Shown: positions 1 to 6,938, counted from the stretch's first letter. The stretch is 18,166 nucleotides of DNA from Gammaproteobacteria bacterium (GCA_019752835.1 JAIELR010000076.1:1-18166); one strand, 5' to 3'. A program made the numbers and translations. The notes: generated from the letters alone by a model not told the origin.

Positions 1-720
1 CGCAATCTCGGGTTTTTCTAATAACTTTTCGCCGTTTTCGCGGGCGATGCGCTCGTGATCTTCAGCTCTGGCTAGTTCCACTTTGGACTGCGTCGCACCG
101 ATTTTATATTGGGGTTCTAAATCAATACCCTGTTCTTTAAAGCTTCGATGGTCGATACGAATATCATGGCCATGCATGGCTAAATGTTTGTTAGCGCTTT
201 CTGCCCAGCCTTCACGCCAAACGTAAATATTGTTTTTGTCATTCCATTCGCGTGCTTTCTTACCAAACCCCTCTTGGGTAACCTCTCGCATCGATAGCAT
301 GACATGCGCATGAGGTTGCAGCTCACCATCTTTGCTTTTGTCTTCATGTACAGCAAAGTCAGCTACCATGCCATGTGATACAAAGTGCTCGTTGATGTAT
401 TCTCTAGCCAATTCAATATTTTGCTCTCGTGTGAGTTCTTTGGGTAGTGAGATATTAAATTCACGCGCCAATTGAGAGTCTTTGCGTCGCTCGGTAGCTT
501 CAACGTTATTCCATAGCTTTTCTCTATCTGCCATCCAAGCGGGGGCATTGTCAGGTAGCAATACTTCTTGATGCACAACGCCTTGTTTTCGGGTGTAGTC
601 AAAGGTTTGGTCTAATCTTTCATCATAGAGCTTGGAGGCTGAGCGGTAAGCGGCGGACGCGACAGAGCTTTGGCCTTTGCCGCGACTAATCGGAGTACCG
701 CTGAAATGATAGATAGCCAT
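1..720 (-). CDS. mobA: MOBQ (MobA/MobL-type) relaxase, N-terminal 240 residues, C-terminus beyond the window
   Basis: Relaxase that nicks oriT and pilots the transferred strand. The frame is open from the ATG at 720 to the left edge (240 codons, no stop). The start MAIYHFSGTPISRGKGQSSV and the following AAYRS are typical of MobA/MobL relaxases; the likely catalytic tyrosine is Y25, the same position as in RSF1010 MobA. Metal-binding motif III appears as H125-E126 followed by PHAHVM (H137, H139), and the WNDK/W-RE-W block at about 160-175 is also family-typical. The start is supported by AAGG about 9 bases upstream. It diverges from the traC-position gene, traD and the coupling protein, as in Ti-plasmid Dtr regions (TraA). 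Whether a C-terminal helicase or primase domain follows cannot be seen. Family assignment is secure; the symbol could equally be traA. Confidence 0.93.
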   Translation of the reverse strand, partial: MAIYHFSGTPISRGKGQSSVASAAYRSASKLYDERLDQTFDYTRKQGVVHQEVLLPDNAPAWMADREKLWNNVEATERRKDSQLAREFNISLPKELTREQNIELAREYINEHFVSHGMVADFAVHEDKSKDGELQPHAHVMLSMREVTQEGFGKKAREWNDKNNIYVWREGWAESANKHLAMHGHDIRIDHRSFKEQGIDLEPQYKIGATQSKVELARAEDHERIARENGEKLLEKPEIA

Positions 721-795
721 GATGACTGCCTTATTGCTTTTGTGGTTGACCGAAGGCGGCTTACGAGACACCCTCGGTCAACTTGATGGTATCAA

Positions 796-840
796 AGCGC
801 ACGTTGCTATGCAATAGCAACGTATAAGCGCGCACTTCTG
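796..840 (+). other. Putative origin of transfer (oriT): hairpin plus MOBQ nick-like sequence
   Basis: A perfect inverted repeat ACGTTGCTAT (801-810) / ATAGCAACGT (814-823) with a 3-base loop is followed after one base by TAAGCGCGCACTT (825-837). MOBQ/IncQ-type nick regions have an inverted repeat just 5' of TAAGTGCGCCCT or close variants; 10 of 12 positions agree here. It lies between the divergent relaxase and traC/traD/coupling genes, where oriT is expected. Nick position and strand are inferred. Confidence 0.6.
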
Positions 841-985
841 CCAGTGTGGCCTTGGTCGCTTCGCGATGATTGATTTTTGTATAGTATCGTTGTAGATACT
901 GGAATCTTGGATTACTGATATCATAATTGCGGGGTTGTTTAGCTTTAAGGCTTGGGATAATATACAATGCTAGTGATGCTAATAG

Positions 986-1348
986 ATGGACGGATGTATG
1001 GCAAATAGTGATGAGGTGATGTTATCTATCGGAGCAATCGATATGTTTACACAAGAGCTAGAAATGACATTGCAAACATCGATAGAGCGAGTCGCTATAT
1101 TTAGTTCGGTAGCGGAAAAAGTGAAAGCAAGTGATGCAGGATTACAAGAACAAGCAACGATGGTCATTATTCATCACAAGCGGATGATAGAAAGCATTGA
1201 TAATCAAATTGATTTCTGGTTAAAATTGACATTAACGGATGTAGAGCATGATGCCATTCATTATTGCCAAACGTTAGCGCAAAAGCTTCATAACATACAA
1301 GCCATATTTGAGCGTAGCTACCCGCTACCTAGTACACACTTACACTAA
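986..1348 (+). CDS. Small helical protein in the traC position of the transfer operon, function unknown
   Basis: A 120-residue protein not recognised by family. It appears mostly helical and mildly acidic, without signal peptide, membrane segment or cysteine pair. It is the first gene rightward of the putative oriT and lies 28 bp before traD, so it probably belongs to the relaxosome or transfer operon, in the place occupied by traC in Ti-type plasmids. An alternative start is the fifth codon (ATG at 998), which has GGACGG a few bases upstream, whereas the ATG at 986 has little ribosome-binding sequence. The reading frame and context support a real gene; a relaxosome role is inference from position alone. 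Confidence 0.65.
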   Translation: MDGCMANSDEVMLSIGAIDMFTQELEMTLQTSIERVAIFSSVAEKVKASDAGLQEQATMVIIHHKRMIESIDNQIDFWLKLTLTDVEHDAIHYCQTLAQKLHNIQAIFERSYPLPSTHLH

Positions 1349-1376
1349 ACCACTCACACCAAGACAAGGGGTTATC

Positions 1377-1754
1377 ATGTCAAACAACAACGAGACGAAA
1401 AAGTCACCCGACACTAAGCCCAAACTGAAAGGGTTAGCGTTGCTTAAATATCGACAAAAACAACTTGAAGCACGGATTGCCGATGCCGAGGCTCGCGAGA
1501 AGAACCACGAGCGTAAAAAAGACACGCGGCGTAAAATTTTGATTGGTGCCTATTACCTCGACCAGGCAAGAAAGGTAGGTACTCTGGATGACTTGGCCTA
1601 TACGCTTGATGATTATCTCAAACGCGATAGTGACCGTGCCTTATTTAGCTTACCATCGCTCGAAGAAAAAGCGGCTGCCGCAAAGGGAAAACCGTTGACG
1701 GTTAATCTAACCCAAGACGCTATAGCAAAATTATCTGCGACTGAAGAAGCATAG
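1377..1754 (+). CDS. traD: TraD-family relaxosome accessory protein (Ti-type TraD, PF06412-like)
   Basis: A 125-residue protein. The start at 1377 is chosen because AAGGGG ends about 6 bases upstream; an upstream in-frame ATG at 1308 lies inside the previous gene. A basic N-terminus is followed by a helix rich in Lys/Glu/Arg (residues about 20-50). Then comes the block ERKKDTRRKILIGAYYLDQA, which matches the R-K-x-x-x-R-R-K-I-x-x-G signature of the small TraD proteins found beside MOBQ relaxases in Ti-like plasmids. These accessory proteins help assemble the relaxase at oriT; this TraD is unrelated to the F-plasmid coupling protein of the same name. It is followed directly by a terminator-like hairpin, then by the coupling-protein gene 77 bp on. 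Confidence 0.75.
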   Translation: MSNNNETKKSPDTKPKLKGLALLKYRQKQLEARIADAEAREKNHERKKDTRRKILIGAYYLDQARKVGTLDDLAYTLDDYLKRDSDRALFSLPSLEEKAAAAKGKPLTVNLTQDAIAKLSATEEA

Positions 1755-1785
1755 GGTATAGTCAACATCCTTATGCCCTTTTTTT
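1754..1785 (+). terminator. Rho-independent terminator or attenuator between traD and the coupling protein
   Basis: GGGTATA (1754-1760) pairs with TATGCCC (1772-1778), one G-U pair, 11-base loop, followed by a run of seven T (1779-1785). It begins at the last base of the traD stop codon. Because the next gene is co-oriented 77 bp downstream, it may lower rather than abolish coupling-protein expression. Confidence 0.6.
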
Positions 1786-1831
1786 ACACGTACCCTGGCT
1801 TGAGAGTCAATCACGTTTAAGCGGAGTCGAT

Positions 1832-3982
1832 ATGGAAGAAGCCCTAGGCGCATTACGCACGCTTCGTGCTCATGCAAGTGATTTGAAACGAGGAGAAATT
1901 CCTAAGCACAGCGATTTTAGCTCGCAAACACTCTTGTATCTTTTTGGCTCTGTGATCTTTGGGGCAATTCTTGGTGCTATATTCTGGCCGTTGCTCTTTA
2001 GGCATAGCGAAGGCGGTGCTTTGCATGATGCCTACCTTGGGGCTATCGTTGGTTTTTGGCTTTGCGGTATGTGGCCGCTCATCAAAGCCGTTAGGTTCTT
2101 TTTGACACATTTTCGCTTGCCACCGCCAGGTTTTTTAGCTACGTTTCGTGATGGTCAAAAAGCGTTATGTGTTCTGTTGACCGCATGGGTACTGACATGG
2201 GGAATCAATGCGACCTATCCTTGGGTGGTGAATCACTGGCAAAGTAAGGCTTGGCCTTGGGTCACCTCTACCCTACCCCTACACACAACCCCTTTGCAGT
2301 CAGATAACAACAAAAACCAAGAAAAATCAGCAAAAACCGCTACATCGGCGTATCATACTCACCCATCGGCAAGGGATATCGGAGCCAGGAAGCCCACCAG
2401 CCAAAATCGCCAGGAAGCCACCAAAAATCAAATTTCACCCAAACCCGCCACCCCTACCATACCTTGGTACATAAACGTCGTTTTATGGCTATGCTTAGCC
2501 ACTGGCGTAACCCATATCGTGACCAAAGTCAGTGCCTATCGCGCGAAACGCTACCATGCGCGTATGGCCAAAACGAGTACATCGCAATTGCCGGCACTCT
2601 CAACGCTTCCGTTTCGATTATGGCTAGGGGAATCGACAGGCACGCTTGCAAATAGAAGCCACGGTGCCAGTATCGCGCCACGGCAAGGCGTGACCCTACC
2701 CCTTGCCGATGCCTGTCAAAACATCTTGGTTTTAGGCGCAATTGGCTCTGGCAAAACCACAAGAGCAATGCATCCTCTCTTGATGCAATTGCTCGATCAA
2801 AATTGTGGCGGGCTTATTTTTGATGTCAAAGCCGATTTTGAGCGTGCCGTACTTGCGATGGCAAAGACCGTTGGCAAAGAGGTTACCGTGATTGGTGTAG
2901 GTCATTACGGTATTAATTTACTCGCGGGTCTTAGTCCAGAAGTTGCCGCCTCTTTTCTAAAATCGTTATTCTTACTCAATGGCAAGCATAGTGGCGACAG
3001 TTTTTGGACAGAAACCGCAACTGAATTGTGCCGTAACATATTAGGCATTCTTTCATTTTTACCTGATAATTATCACTTACAAGGCTTGTATCGTTATATA
3101 TTTGATAGAGAATATCAAGTACTGATAGATGATAAACTCATGTCCATTTACCAAGATTTGCCAGAAAGCCAAAGACGTCATTTAGAGGCATATAGTAATT
3201 ACCAATCACAAATCTTTGATAAGTTTGATGATAAAGTTAAAGCAAGTGTTCATGCTACAGTCGCGCAAGTCTTAAGTCCATTCAATCATCCGTCATTGAT
3301 TGAAGCCTTTTGCGAAAGCTCCGCTAAACAAATCGATTTACATGGGTTACTCGATGGAAACATATGCTTAGTTAATTTACCTTTATCCATCTGGGGTCTT
3401 GGTGGAAAAATTGTTTATACGTTGATTAAGCTTAGATTTTATAATCTTATGCAACGTCGTCTGAGTGAACCTACGTGGAATCAAGACAGACCCGTCTTTT
3501 TTATGTGTGATGAATTTCAAGAGATTGTGAGCGCCAATCAAGACGGACTATCCGATTTGAATTTTTGGGATAAATCAAGAAGTAGTAAAACTATAGGTAT
3601 TATATCAGGCCAAGCTATATCTAGCTTTTACGCAGCCATTGGTAGCCACGATTTAACTCATGCATTACTACAAAACTTTAGGCAGAAGCTCTGTTTTAGA
3701 ACCGAAGACTTAACGACACTAAAATATTTTAACGATTTAACCGACAAGGTCGAAGTTGAAAAAATCACCTACAGTCATACGAGTGGCAAGCAAAAACATC
3801 ATGAACAAACGTTTGCAAGTAAATCATCGTCTTCGACGGAAAACATCAGCTTTGTGGAAAAAACAATATTAAACCCGCAATTATTTAGACAATTAAATCC
3901 TAACCAAGCCGTTGCCATGTTATCTGTGAAGGGTATAAGCATGGATGATGTGCTTTCGGTCATGCCCGTTTTTATTGATTAA
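1832..3982 (+). CDS. traG: VirD4/TraG-type type IV coupling protein (T4CP)
   Basis: A 716-residue inner-membrane ATPase that delivers the relaxase-DNA complex to a type IV secretion channel. Hydrophobic segments lie at about 33-54, 66-90, 111-126 and 213-231; between the third and fourth is an unusual polar Ser/Thr/Lys/Asn-rich linker (about 155-210). The motor domain has a Walker A motif GAIGSGKTT (302-310) and Walker B VFFMCDEFQE (D560, E561). The stretch NFRQKLCFRTEDLTTLKYF near the C-terminus is typical of TraG/VirD4 proteins. The start has GGAG 5 bases upstream. No VirB-type channel genes are in the window, so the plasmid either carries them elsewhere or uses a resident system. The four-segment membrane region is larger than the two-helix version in VirD4. 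Confidence 0.9.
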   Translation: MEEALGALRTLRAHASDLKRGEIPKHSDFSSQTLLYLFGSVIFGAILGAIFWPLLFRHSEGGALHDAYLGAIVGFWLCGMWPLIKAVRFFLTHFRLPPPGFLATFRDGQKALCVLLTAWVLTWGINATYPWVVNHWQSKAWPWVTSTLPLHTTPLQSDNNKNQEKSAKTATSAYHTHPSARDIGARKPTSQNRQEATKNQISPKPATPTIPWYINVVLWLCLATGVTHIVTKVSAYRAKRYHARMAKTSTSQLPALSTLPFRLWLGESTGTLANRSHGASIAPRQGVTLPLADACQNILVLGAIGSGKTTRAMHPLLMQLLDQNCGGLIFDVKADFERAVLAMAKTVGKEVTVIGVGHYGINLLAGLSPEVAASFLKSLFLLNGKHSGDSFWTETATELCRNILGILSFLPDNYHLQGLYRYIFDREYQVLIDDKLMSIYQDLPESQRRHLEAYSNYQSQIFDKFDDKVKASVHATVAQVLSPFNHPSLIEAFCESSAKQIDLHGLLDGNICLVNLPLSIWGLGGKIVYTLIKLRFYNLMQRRLSEPTWNQDRPVFFMCDEFQEIVSANQDGLSDLNFWDKSRSSKTIGIISGQAISSFYAAIGSHDLTHALLQNFRQKLCFRTEDLTTLKYFNDLTDKVEVEKITYSHTSGKQKHHEQTFASKSSSSTENISFVEKTILNPQLFRQLNPNQAVAMLSVKGISMDDVLSVMPVFID

Positions 3983-4020
3983 CTCTACGGATACTAGTTT
4001 ACAAAAATAGGTGCTATGTA

Positions 4021-4048
4021 TTGATTTATTGAAAAAATATCATATAAT
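4021..4048 (+). promoter_or_regulatory. Possible sigma70 promoter before the 51-aa small gene
   Basis: TTGATT (4021-4026), 16-base spacer, perfect TATAAT (4043-4048). The expected transcript start falls near 4055, inside or next to the ribosome-binding site, so the leader would be very short. That makes the assignment uncertain. Confidence 0.4.
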
Positions 4049-4062
4049 CGGAAGGGCATATT

Positions 4063-4218
4063 GTGACCAATGTGCATGTATTTTACACCGTATACCGAAG
4101 TGCTGTCACTGGCCGCTTTGTTACTCCTGACTATGTAAAGAGTCATCCGCGGACAACTGAAACCGAGCATTACAATTCAAGTTCTAAAGGTAGTAAGCCC
4201 AAGGAAAAAACTAAGTAA
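4063..4218 (+). CDS. 51-aa small protein of the YRSA-TGRFV type, function unknown
   Basis: Starts with GTG, preceded by GGAAGGG (4050-4056) at an ideal distance of 6 bases, which decides the start. The product contains YRSAVTGRFVTPDYVKSHPR followed by TT, then a Ser/Lys-rich tail. Small proteins of this pattern (YRSA-TGRFVT-Y-HP-TT) are widespread in Proteobacteria, often on plasmids and phages, and are frequently mislabelled as transporters. This one has no hydrophobic segment. The short tyrosine- and glycine-rich strand pattern suggests a compact beta fold, but no function is established. It lies between the coupling protein and the replication origin, on its own transcript or at the end of the transfer operon. 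Confidence 0.7.
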   Translation: MTNVHVFYTVYRSAVTGRFVTPDYVKSHPRTTETEHYNSSSKGSKPKEKTK

Positions 4219-4450
4219 CTTAGATTTTGTATGTAATGGATCTTGTCTTTGGATTTGCTTTTAGAGAAAAGGTTAATTATTTGTTGTGGCTGTGGGTATG
4301 TGGGCAATACCTTCGCGTAGCGAAGGTTTGTCCATCATATCCACAGTCTTGTTCGAGACTAACTTGTGTGAAACTGCGAATGCAGTTTTACACAGGTTAG
4401 GATTGATTAACTACAGGTTTTTAATAAAGGTTAATACAGGTATATAGTAT
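4219..4450. other. Non-coding origin-flanking segment with two hairpins
   Basis: No convincing reading frame. It contains a perfect 8-bp stem ACCTTCGC/GCGAAGGT with a 3-base loop (4309-4327) and a 19-bp-arm stem-loop at 4359-4400 (described separately). Between them, around 4338-4346, is ATATCCACA, one mismatch from a DnaA box. The segment probably belongs to the origin region. Confidence 0.5.
4359..4400. repeat. Long stem-loop beside the origin (19-bp arms, 4-base loop GAAT)
   Basis: Left arm CTAACTTGTGTGAAACTGC (4359-4377) pairs with right arm GCAGTTTTACACAGGTTAG (4382-4400) except at two positions that form G-U pairs in RNA. There is no T-run on either side, so it is not a normal terminator. 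A lagging-strand or primosome assembly signal, or a structured RNA end, are possible roles. Confidence 0.6.
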
Positions 4451-4623
4451 GCGGTACCGTTTATGCGTAACTGCGGTACCGTTTATGCGTAATTTTCCTG
4501 TTTTTGCGGTACCGTTTATGCGTGGATAACTTTCTTAATCCACAGGGTTTTCAACAGCTCAATTACTTATATAAGTAATTGAGTATTTTAGTGTTTACTT
4601 ACAGGCGGTACCGTTTATGCGTA
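4451..4623 (+). repeat. oriV: Replication origin iterons: four copies of a 19-bp repeat
   Basis: GCGGTACCGTTTATGCGTA occurs at 4451-4469, 4473-4491 and 4605-4623, and with a final G instead of A at 4506-4524. Start-to-start distances are 22, 33 and 99 bp, all multiples of 11. Direct repeats of this size close to a RepA gene are the binding sites of the initiator. TTATCCACG, one base from the DnaA box consensus, lies on the minus strand at 4521-4529, overlapping the third repeat. AT-rich sequence follows. The origin lies downstream of the 3' end of repA instead of in front of it. Confidence 0.9.
4558..4583. promoter_or_regulatory. 26-bp perfect palindrome inside the origin (putative RHH/Par binding site)
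   Basis: Two 13-base halves, CTCAATTACTTAT and ATAAGTAATTGAG, form a perfect palindrome centred between iterons 3 and 4. Its core TTACTTATATAAGTAA matches the palindrome in the parA promoter (TTACTCATATGAGTAA) at all but two symmetric positions, which suggests one protein binds both. Confidence 0.6.
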
Positions 4624-4657
4624 GGTGTTTATTGACTCTATAGGATATTTTGGGCGC

Positions 4658-4677
4658 ATTTACTTACATGAGTAAAT
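4658..4677. promoter_or_regulatory. Second origin-proximal operator-like palindrome
   Basis: ATTTACTTACATGAGTAAAT is an imperfect palindrome with the same TTACT...AGTAA half-sites as the sites at 4558-4583 and 6457-6472. It lies between the last iteron and the 3' end of repA. Confidence 0.5.
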
Positions 4678-4696
4678 AAGTTTTTGCGTTAAGTAC

Positions 4697-5563
4697 TCAA
4701 GTGTTTAATAATGGAACATGTGGTTTGCTGGGCTTAATGGTGAGCCCGTGTTCGGCTGATTCTACCTTTAGTTCAGTATATATGCAGGCTACTTTACGTA
4801 ACTCATCTATAAAGTGTCGCTTGAAGTTTCTTGTGCCTTGAGCATCATCTGCGTAATTCGAGCCGAATTGTACTTGTAGGGCAACCCACGGAATTACCGT
4901 AGATTTTTTTAAATAGCTCATACGATAGGTCAGCCAACAATAAATATCTAGGGCCAAAGGAGACCGTTTTAATATCTTTAATGCGCGCATATCTATTGGT
5001 ACGGGGTGGTTTATAACCTCGTTAAAAAACTCCTCGCCAAGCGTTAATGTTGATTGAAATAATGATGCTTGGTTTGGTGATTTTGGATCCCACCAAAGAT
5101 CTGCTTTGGTTACAGGCTGGATATTTTTTATTGCCCAATGCTCGCCATCGTCATAGGTACATGAGATTGAAGATGAAAAAAGCTTTTTCATCTGTTCTCT
5201 TAATCTTGTTATGGTTCCCCATCTGCCGCCTGTTGGCATAAGGCCAAGGTCAATCATGAACTCGCTTAGCGAGTTGCCTAAAATTAGTTCGCGCTCCTTT
5301 TTAATGACTGCCTCAGTTGTTGCCCAGGCGATAAGCAGTCGGGGAATACTACCGTATGGTAGTCCGACCTCAGAGTCGGCTAGTATTGTCAGTCTAAATG
5401 CACCGTTTCTCCGCTTGAACTCGCTTCCTTCAATCTTGCTATGGGGCATGGTGGCTTGAACAAGTGCTCTTGCCATATACCCCAATGCGTTTGCTTGCTT
5501 TGCTTCTTCAGCTTCGATAGCAAGAACCTCTGTGATGAATTTATCTAGGTTTTGTCTGTTCAT
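4697..5563 (-). CDS. repA: Plasmid replication initiator RepA (RepA_C family)
   Basis: A 288-residue initiator. The stretches FRLTILADSEVGLPYGSIPR, then LLIAWATTEAVIKKERELILG, SLSEFMIDLGL and PTGGRWGTITRLREQMKKLF are the signature of the RepA_C (PF04796) plasmid initiators. A later block WVALQVQFGSNYADD resembles the second winged-helix region of these proteins. It should bind the 19-bp iterons beyond its own 3' end and recruit host DnaA and helicase. It is the last gene of a leftward parA-RHH-repA operon, 22 bp after the RHH stop. The start at 5563 has no clear ribosome-binding site and overlaps an operator-like sequence (5562-5580), so initiation may depend on coupling with the upstream gene and may be repressed there. 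Confidence 0.92.
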   Translation of the reverse strand: MNRQNLDKFITEVLAIEAEEAKQANALGYMARALVQATMPHSKIEGSEFKRRNGAFRLTILADSEVGLPYGSIPRLLIAWATTEAVIKKERELILGNSLSEFMIDLGLMPTGGRWGTITRLREQMKKLFSSSISCTYDDGEHWAIKNIQPVTKADLWWDPKSPNQASLFQSTLTLGEEFFNEVINHPVPIDMRALKILKRSPLALDIYCWLTYRMSYLKKSTVIPWVALQVQFGSNYADDAQGTRNFKRHFIDELRKVACIYTELKVESAEHGLTIKPSKPHVPLLNT

Positions 5564-5580
5564 TTACTTATATACTCATG
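5562..5580. promoter_or_regulatory. Operator-like half-sites over the repA start
   Basis: Read on the minus strand the sequence has ATGAGTA followed after two bases by TAAGTAA, directly before the repA ATG. These are the same half-sites as in the palindromes at 4558 and 6457 but arranged as a direct repeat. Binding here could block repA translation initiation or an internal promoter. Confidence 0.4.
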
Positions 5581-5585
5581 TGAAA

Positions 5586-5795
5586 TTATGATTCTTTGTT
5601 CACATACTTATGCAAGGCGCTGATAACAATATCTTTAATGGTCTTATCTTCATTAAGGGCGAGTTGTTTTATTTCTTTGTAAAAAGATTTATCTATATTA
5701 ATGTTCATGCGTATAGTTTCTTCATCAAGTATTTTTACAGACTCAAGGGCTTTTTCTTTTCTACTGACAGGTCTTCCCGTTTTTAATAAACTCAT
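5586..5795 (-). CDS. Ribbon-helix-helix DNA-binding protein, probable partition partner of ParA
   Basis: A 69-residue basic protein. Residues about 27-35 (TIRMNINID) form the predicted beta ribbon, followed by helices FYKEIKQLALNEDKTIKDI and VISALHKYV, a standard RHH layout. The flexible basic N-terminus (residues 1-20) resembles the N-terminal tails of ParG-type centromere-binding proteins that stimulate ParA-family ATPases. Its ATG overlaps the parA stop by 4 bases (ATGA), so the two are translationally coupled. In ParA-type-Ib partition systems such a small RHH protein binds both the centromere and the operator. Here the TTACTYATATRAGTAA palindromes are the natural candidates. The fold is well supported; DNA target and ParG role are inferred. 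Confidence 0.75.
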   Translation of the reverse strand: MSLLKTGRPVSRKEKALESVKILDEETIRMNINIDKSFYKEIKQLALNEDKTIKDIVISALHKYVNKES

Positions 5796-6418
5796 TTTAA
5801 AAACTCCTCTAGTTCCGTTGCGATTTTTTTTATTTCAATAGCAGCCTCATTATTTGAGTCAAGATCAAGGACTGTTGTCCCCGTTGCTGCGGTTTTTGCG
5901 TATATGATCCTCTGAAAAGTTCCTGATTGAAAAATGGGTAACTCATACCCCAGGAGGGCATCTCTTACTTCTTTGCCTAACGTGGTGTTATTAATTTGGC
6001 GACTAATAATAAATGCAGCCTTTGGTTTACCATTAGCGATCTGCTGTCTTGTTTTGATTACATCTACTAAATCTTCAGTTGCCCAGATATCATATGGCGA
6101 TGGCTGTACGGGCATTAGAATAACGTCAGCACATTTGATAGCAGAAACTGCCATCTCTGCAAGTTGGGGGGCTCCATCAATTAGGATCCAATCATAACCG
6201 TTTATTGCTTTGATGTCCTTATCTAAGGTTGGTCTATCCATACCAATAACGGTTAGTAAATTTCCGTCTCCGGCAGCGTGCCAGTCTCTAGCACTTCCTT
6301 GGGGGTCAGAGTCAACAAGTAGTACTTTTTTCCCACTGAGCTGTAGTGCTCTAGCAAGATTGGTTGAGATGGTAGTCTTACCGGCTCCGCCTTTTTGATT
6401 AAGAATAGCAACAATCAT
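5792..6418 (-). CDS. parA: ParA-family partition ATPase (small ParF-like type)
   Basis: A 208-residue Walker-type ATPase without an N-terminal HTH domain, which puts it in the short ParF-like group. The deviant Walker A motif is KGGAGKTT (9-16), with the signature first lysine K9 and catalytic K14. LLVDSDPQGSA follows at about 33-43, and the switch/Walker B equivalent is WILIDGAP. It polymerises or forms gradients on the nucleoid to separate plasmid copies. It is the first gene of the parA-RHH-repA operon; GAGG lies about 9 bases before the ATG. Its promoter contains a palindrome, so autorepression by the RHH partner is likely. Confidence 0.9.
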   Translation of the reverse strand: MIVAILNQKGGAGKTTISTNLARALQLSGKKVLLVDSDPQGSARDWHAAGDGNLLTVIGMDRPTLDKDIKAINGYDWILIDGAPQLAEMAVSAIKCADVILMPVQPSPYDIWATEDLVDVIKTRQQIANGKPKAAFIISRQINNTTLGKEVRDALLGYELPIFQSGTFQRIIYAKTAATGTTVLDLDSNNEAAIEIKKIATELEEFLK

Positions 6419-6448
6419 ATCTATAGCCTCATTTGTTCATATAAGTGT

Positions 6449-6477
6449 ATGATACTTTACTCATATGAGTAAGTAAA
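6449..6477 (-). promoter_or_regulatory. parA operon promoter with embedded palindromic operator
   Basis: On the minus strand TTTACT (6477-6472), a 17-base spacer and TATCAT (6454-6449) form a plausible promoter. The spacer holds the perfect 16-bp palindrome TTACTCATATGAGTAA (6457-6472). The placement suits repression by the RHH protein. Confidence 0.55.
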
Positions 6478-6764
6478 GCTTTACTTGAAAGAGGTGCTTC
6501 AATATATGGGGTTGTTATATAGGGTTTTACCGCATATCCAGCCCAAATCGGCAATGAGATGATCACTGTAGGGGTATCGACCCCATTTGTGGCAAAATTT
6601 ACGGTTTAGAGCCCAAACTTGATCTGAAACCGTAAATTCTCACACGTCCCCTGTTTCAGCTGGATCAATAGCAGCATGGCTCTCCTGACATATATGAGCA
6701 TCGGTAGAATAGGTTCCCATGGTGATCAAATGTTTATGCCTGGTGTGTACGTTGGAGGTGTTTT

Positions 6765-6857
6765 ATGACAACTTTGCTCCGACTTGCGTTTTGTAGTTGT
6801 CACTACAGTGGTTTTCAGGCAAGGGTTCTAAGCTGGAGACCGGGGTTGGTCGAGTAA
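6765..6857 (+). CDS. Possible 30-aa peptide with strong ribosome-binding site
   Basis: ATG at 6765 is preceded by GGAGG with 7 bases spacing. The frame encodes a 30-residue peptide with a CSC motif and ends at TAA (6855-6857), inside the loop of the 9-bp hairpin at 6844-6868. It has no known family. It may be a leader peptide or chance in mobile-element debris. Confidence 0.22.
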   Translation: MTTLLRLAFCSCHYSGFQARVLSWRPGLVE

Positions 6858-6868
6858 GCCGACCAACC
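6844..6868. repeat. Hairpin, 9-bp perfect stem
   Basis: GGTTGGTCG (6844-6852) pairs with CGACCAACC (6860-6868) around a 7-base loop. There is no T-run after it on the plus strand. Confidence 0.6.
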
Positions 6869-6938
6869 TCTGTGATCGGCATGGAACTTATCAACCACCA
6901 GAAAACAGCCCTCAAATAAGGCACCATTTTTAGGTAGA

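Noticed and set aside
363..602. 79-aa leftward frame
   Set aside because: It lies wholly inside the relaxase gene in another frame; the relaxase frame has catalytic motifs and is open throughout.
761..967. 68-aa leftward reading frame between the relaxase and the traC-position gene
   Set aside because: It covers the putative oriT hairpin and nick region, has no clear ribosome-binding site and no family resemblance; non-coding transfer DNA explains it better.
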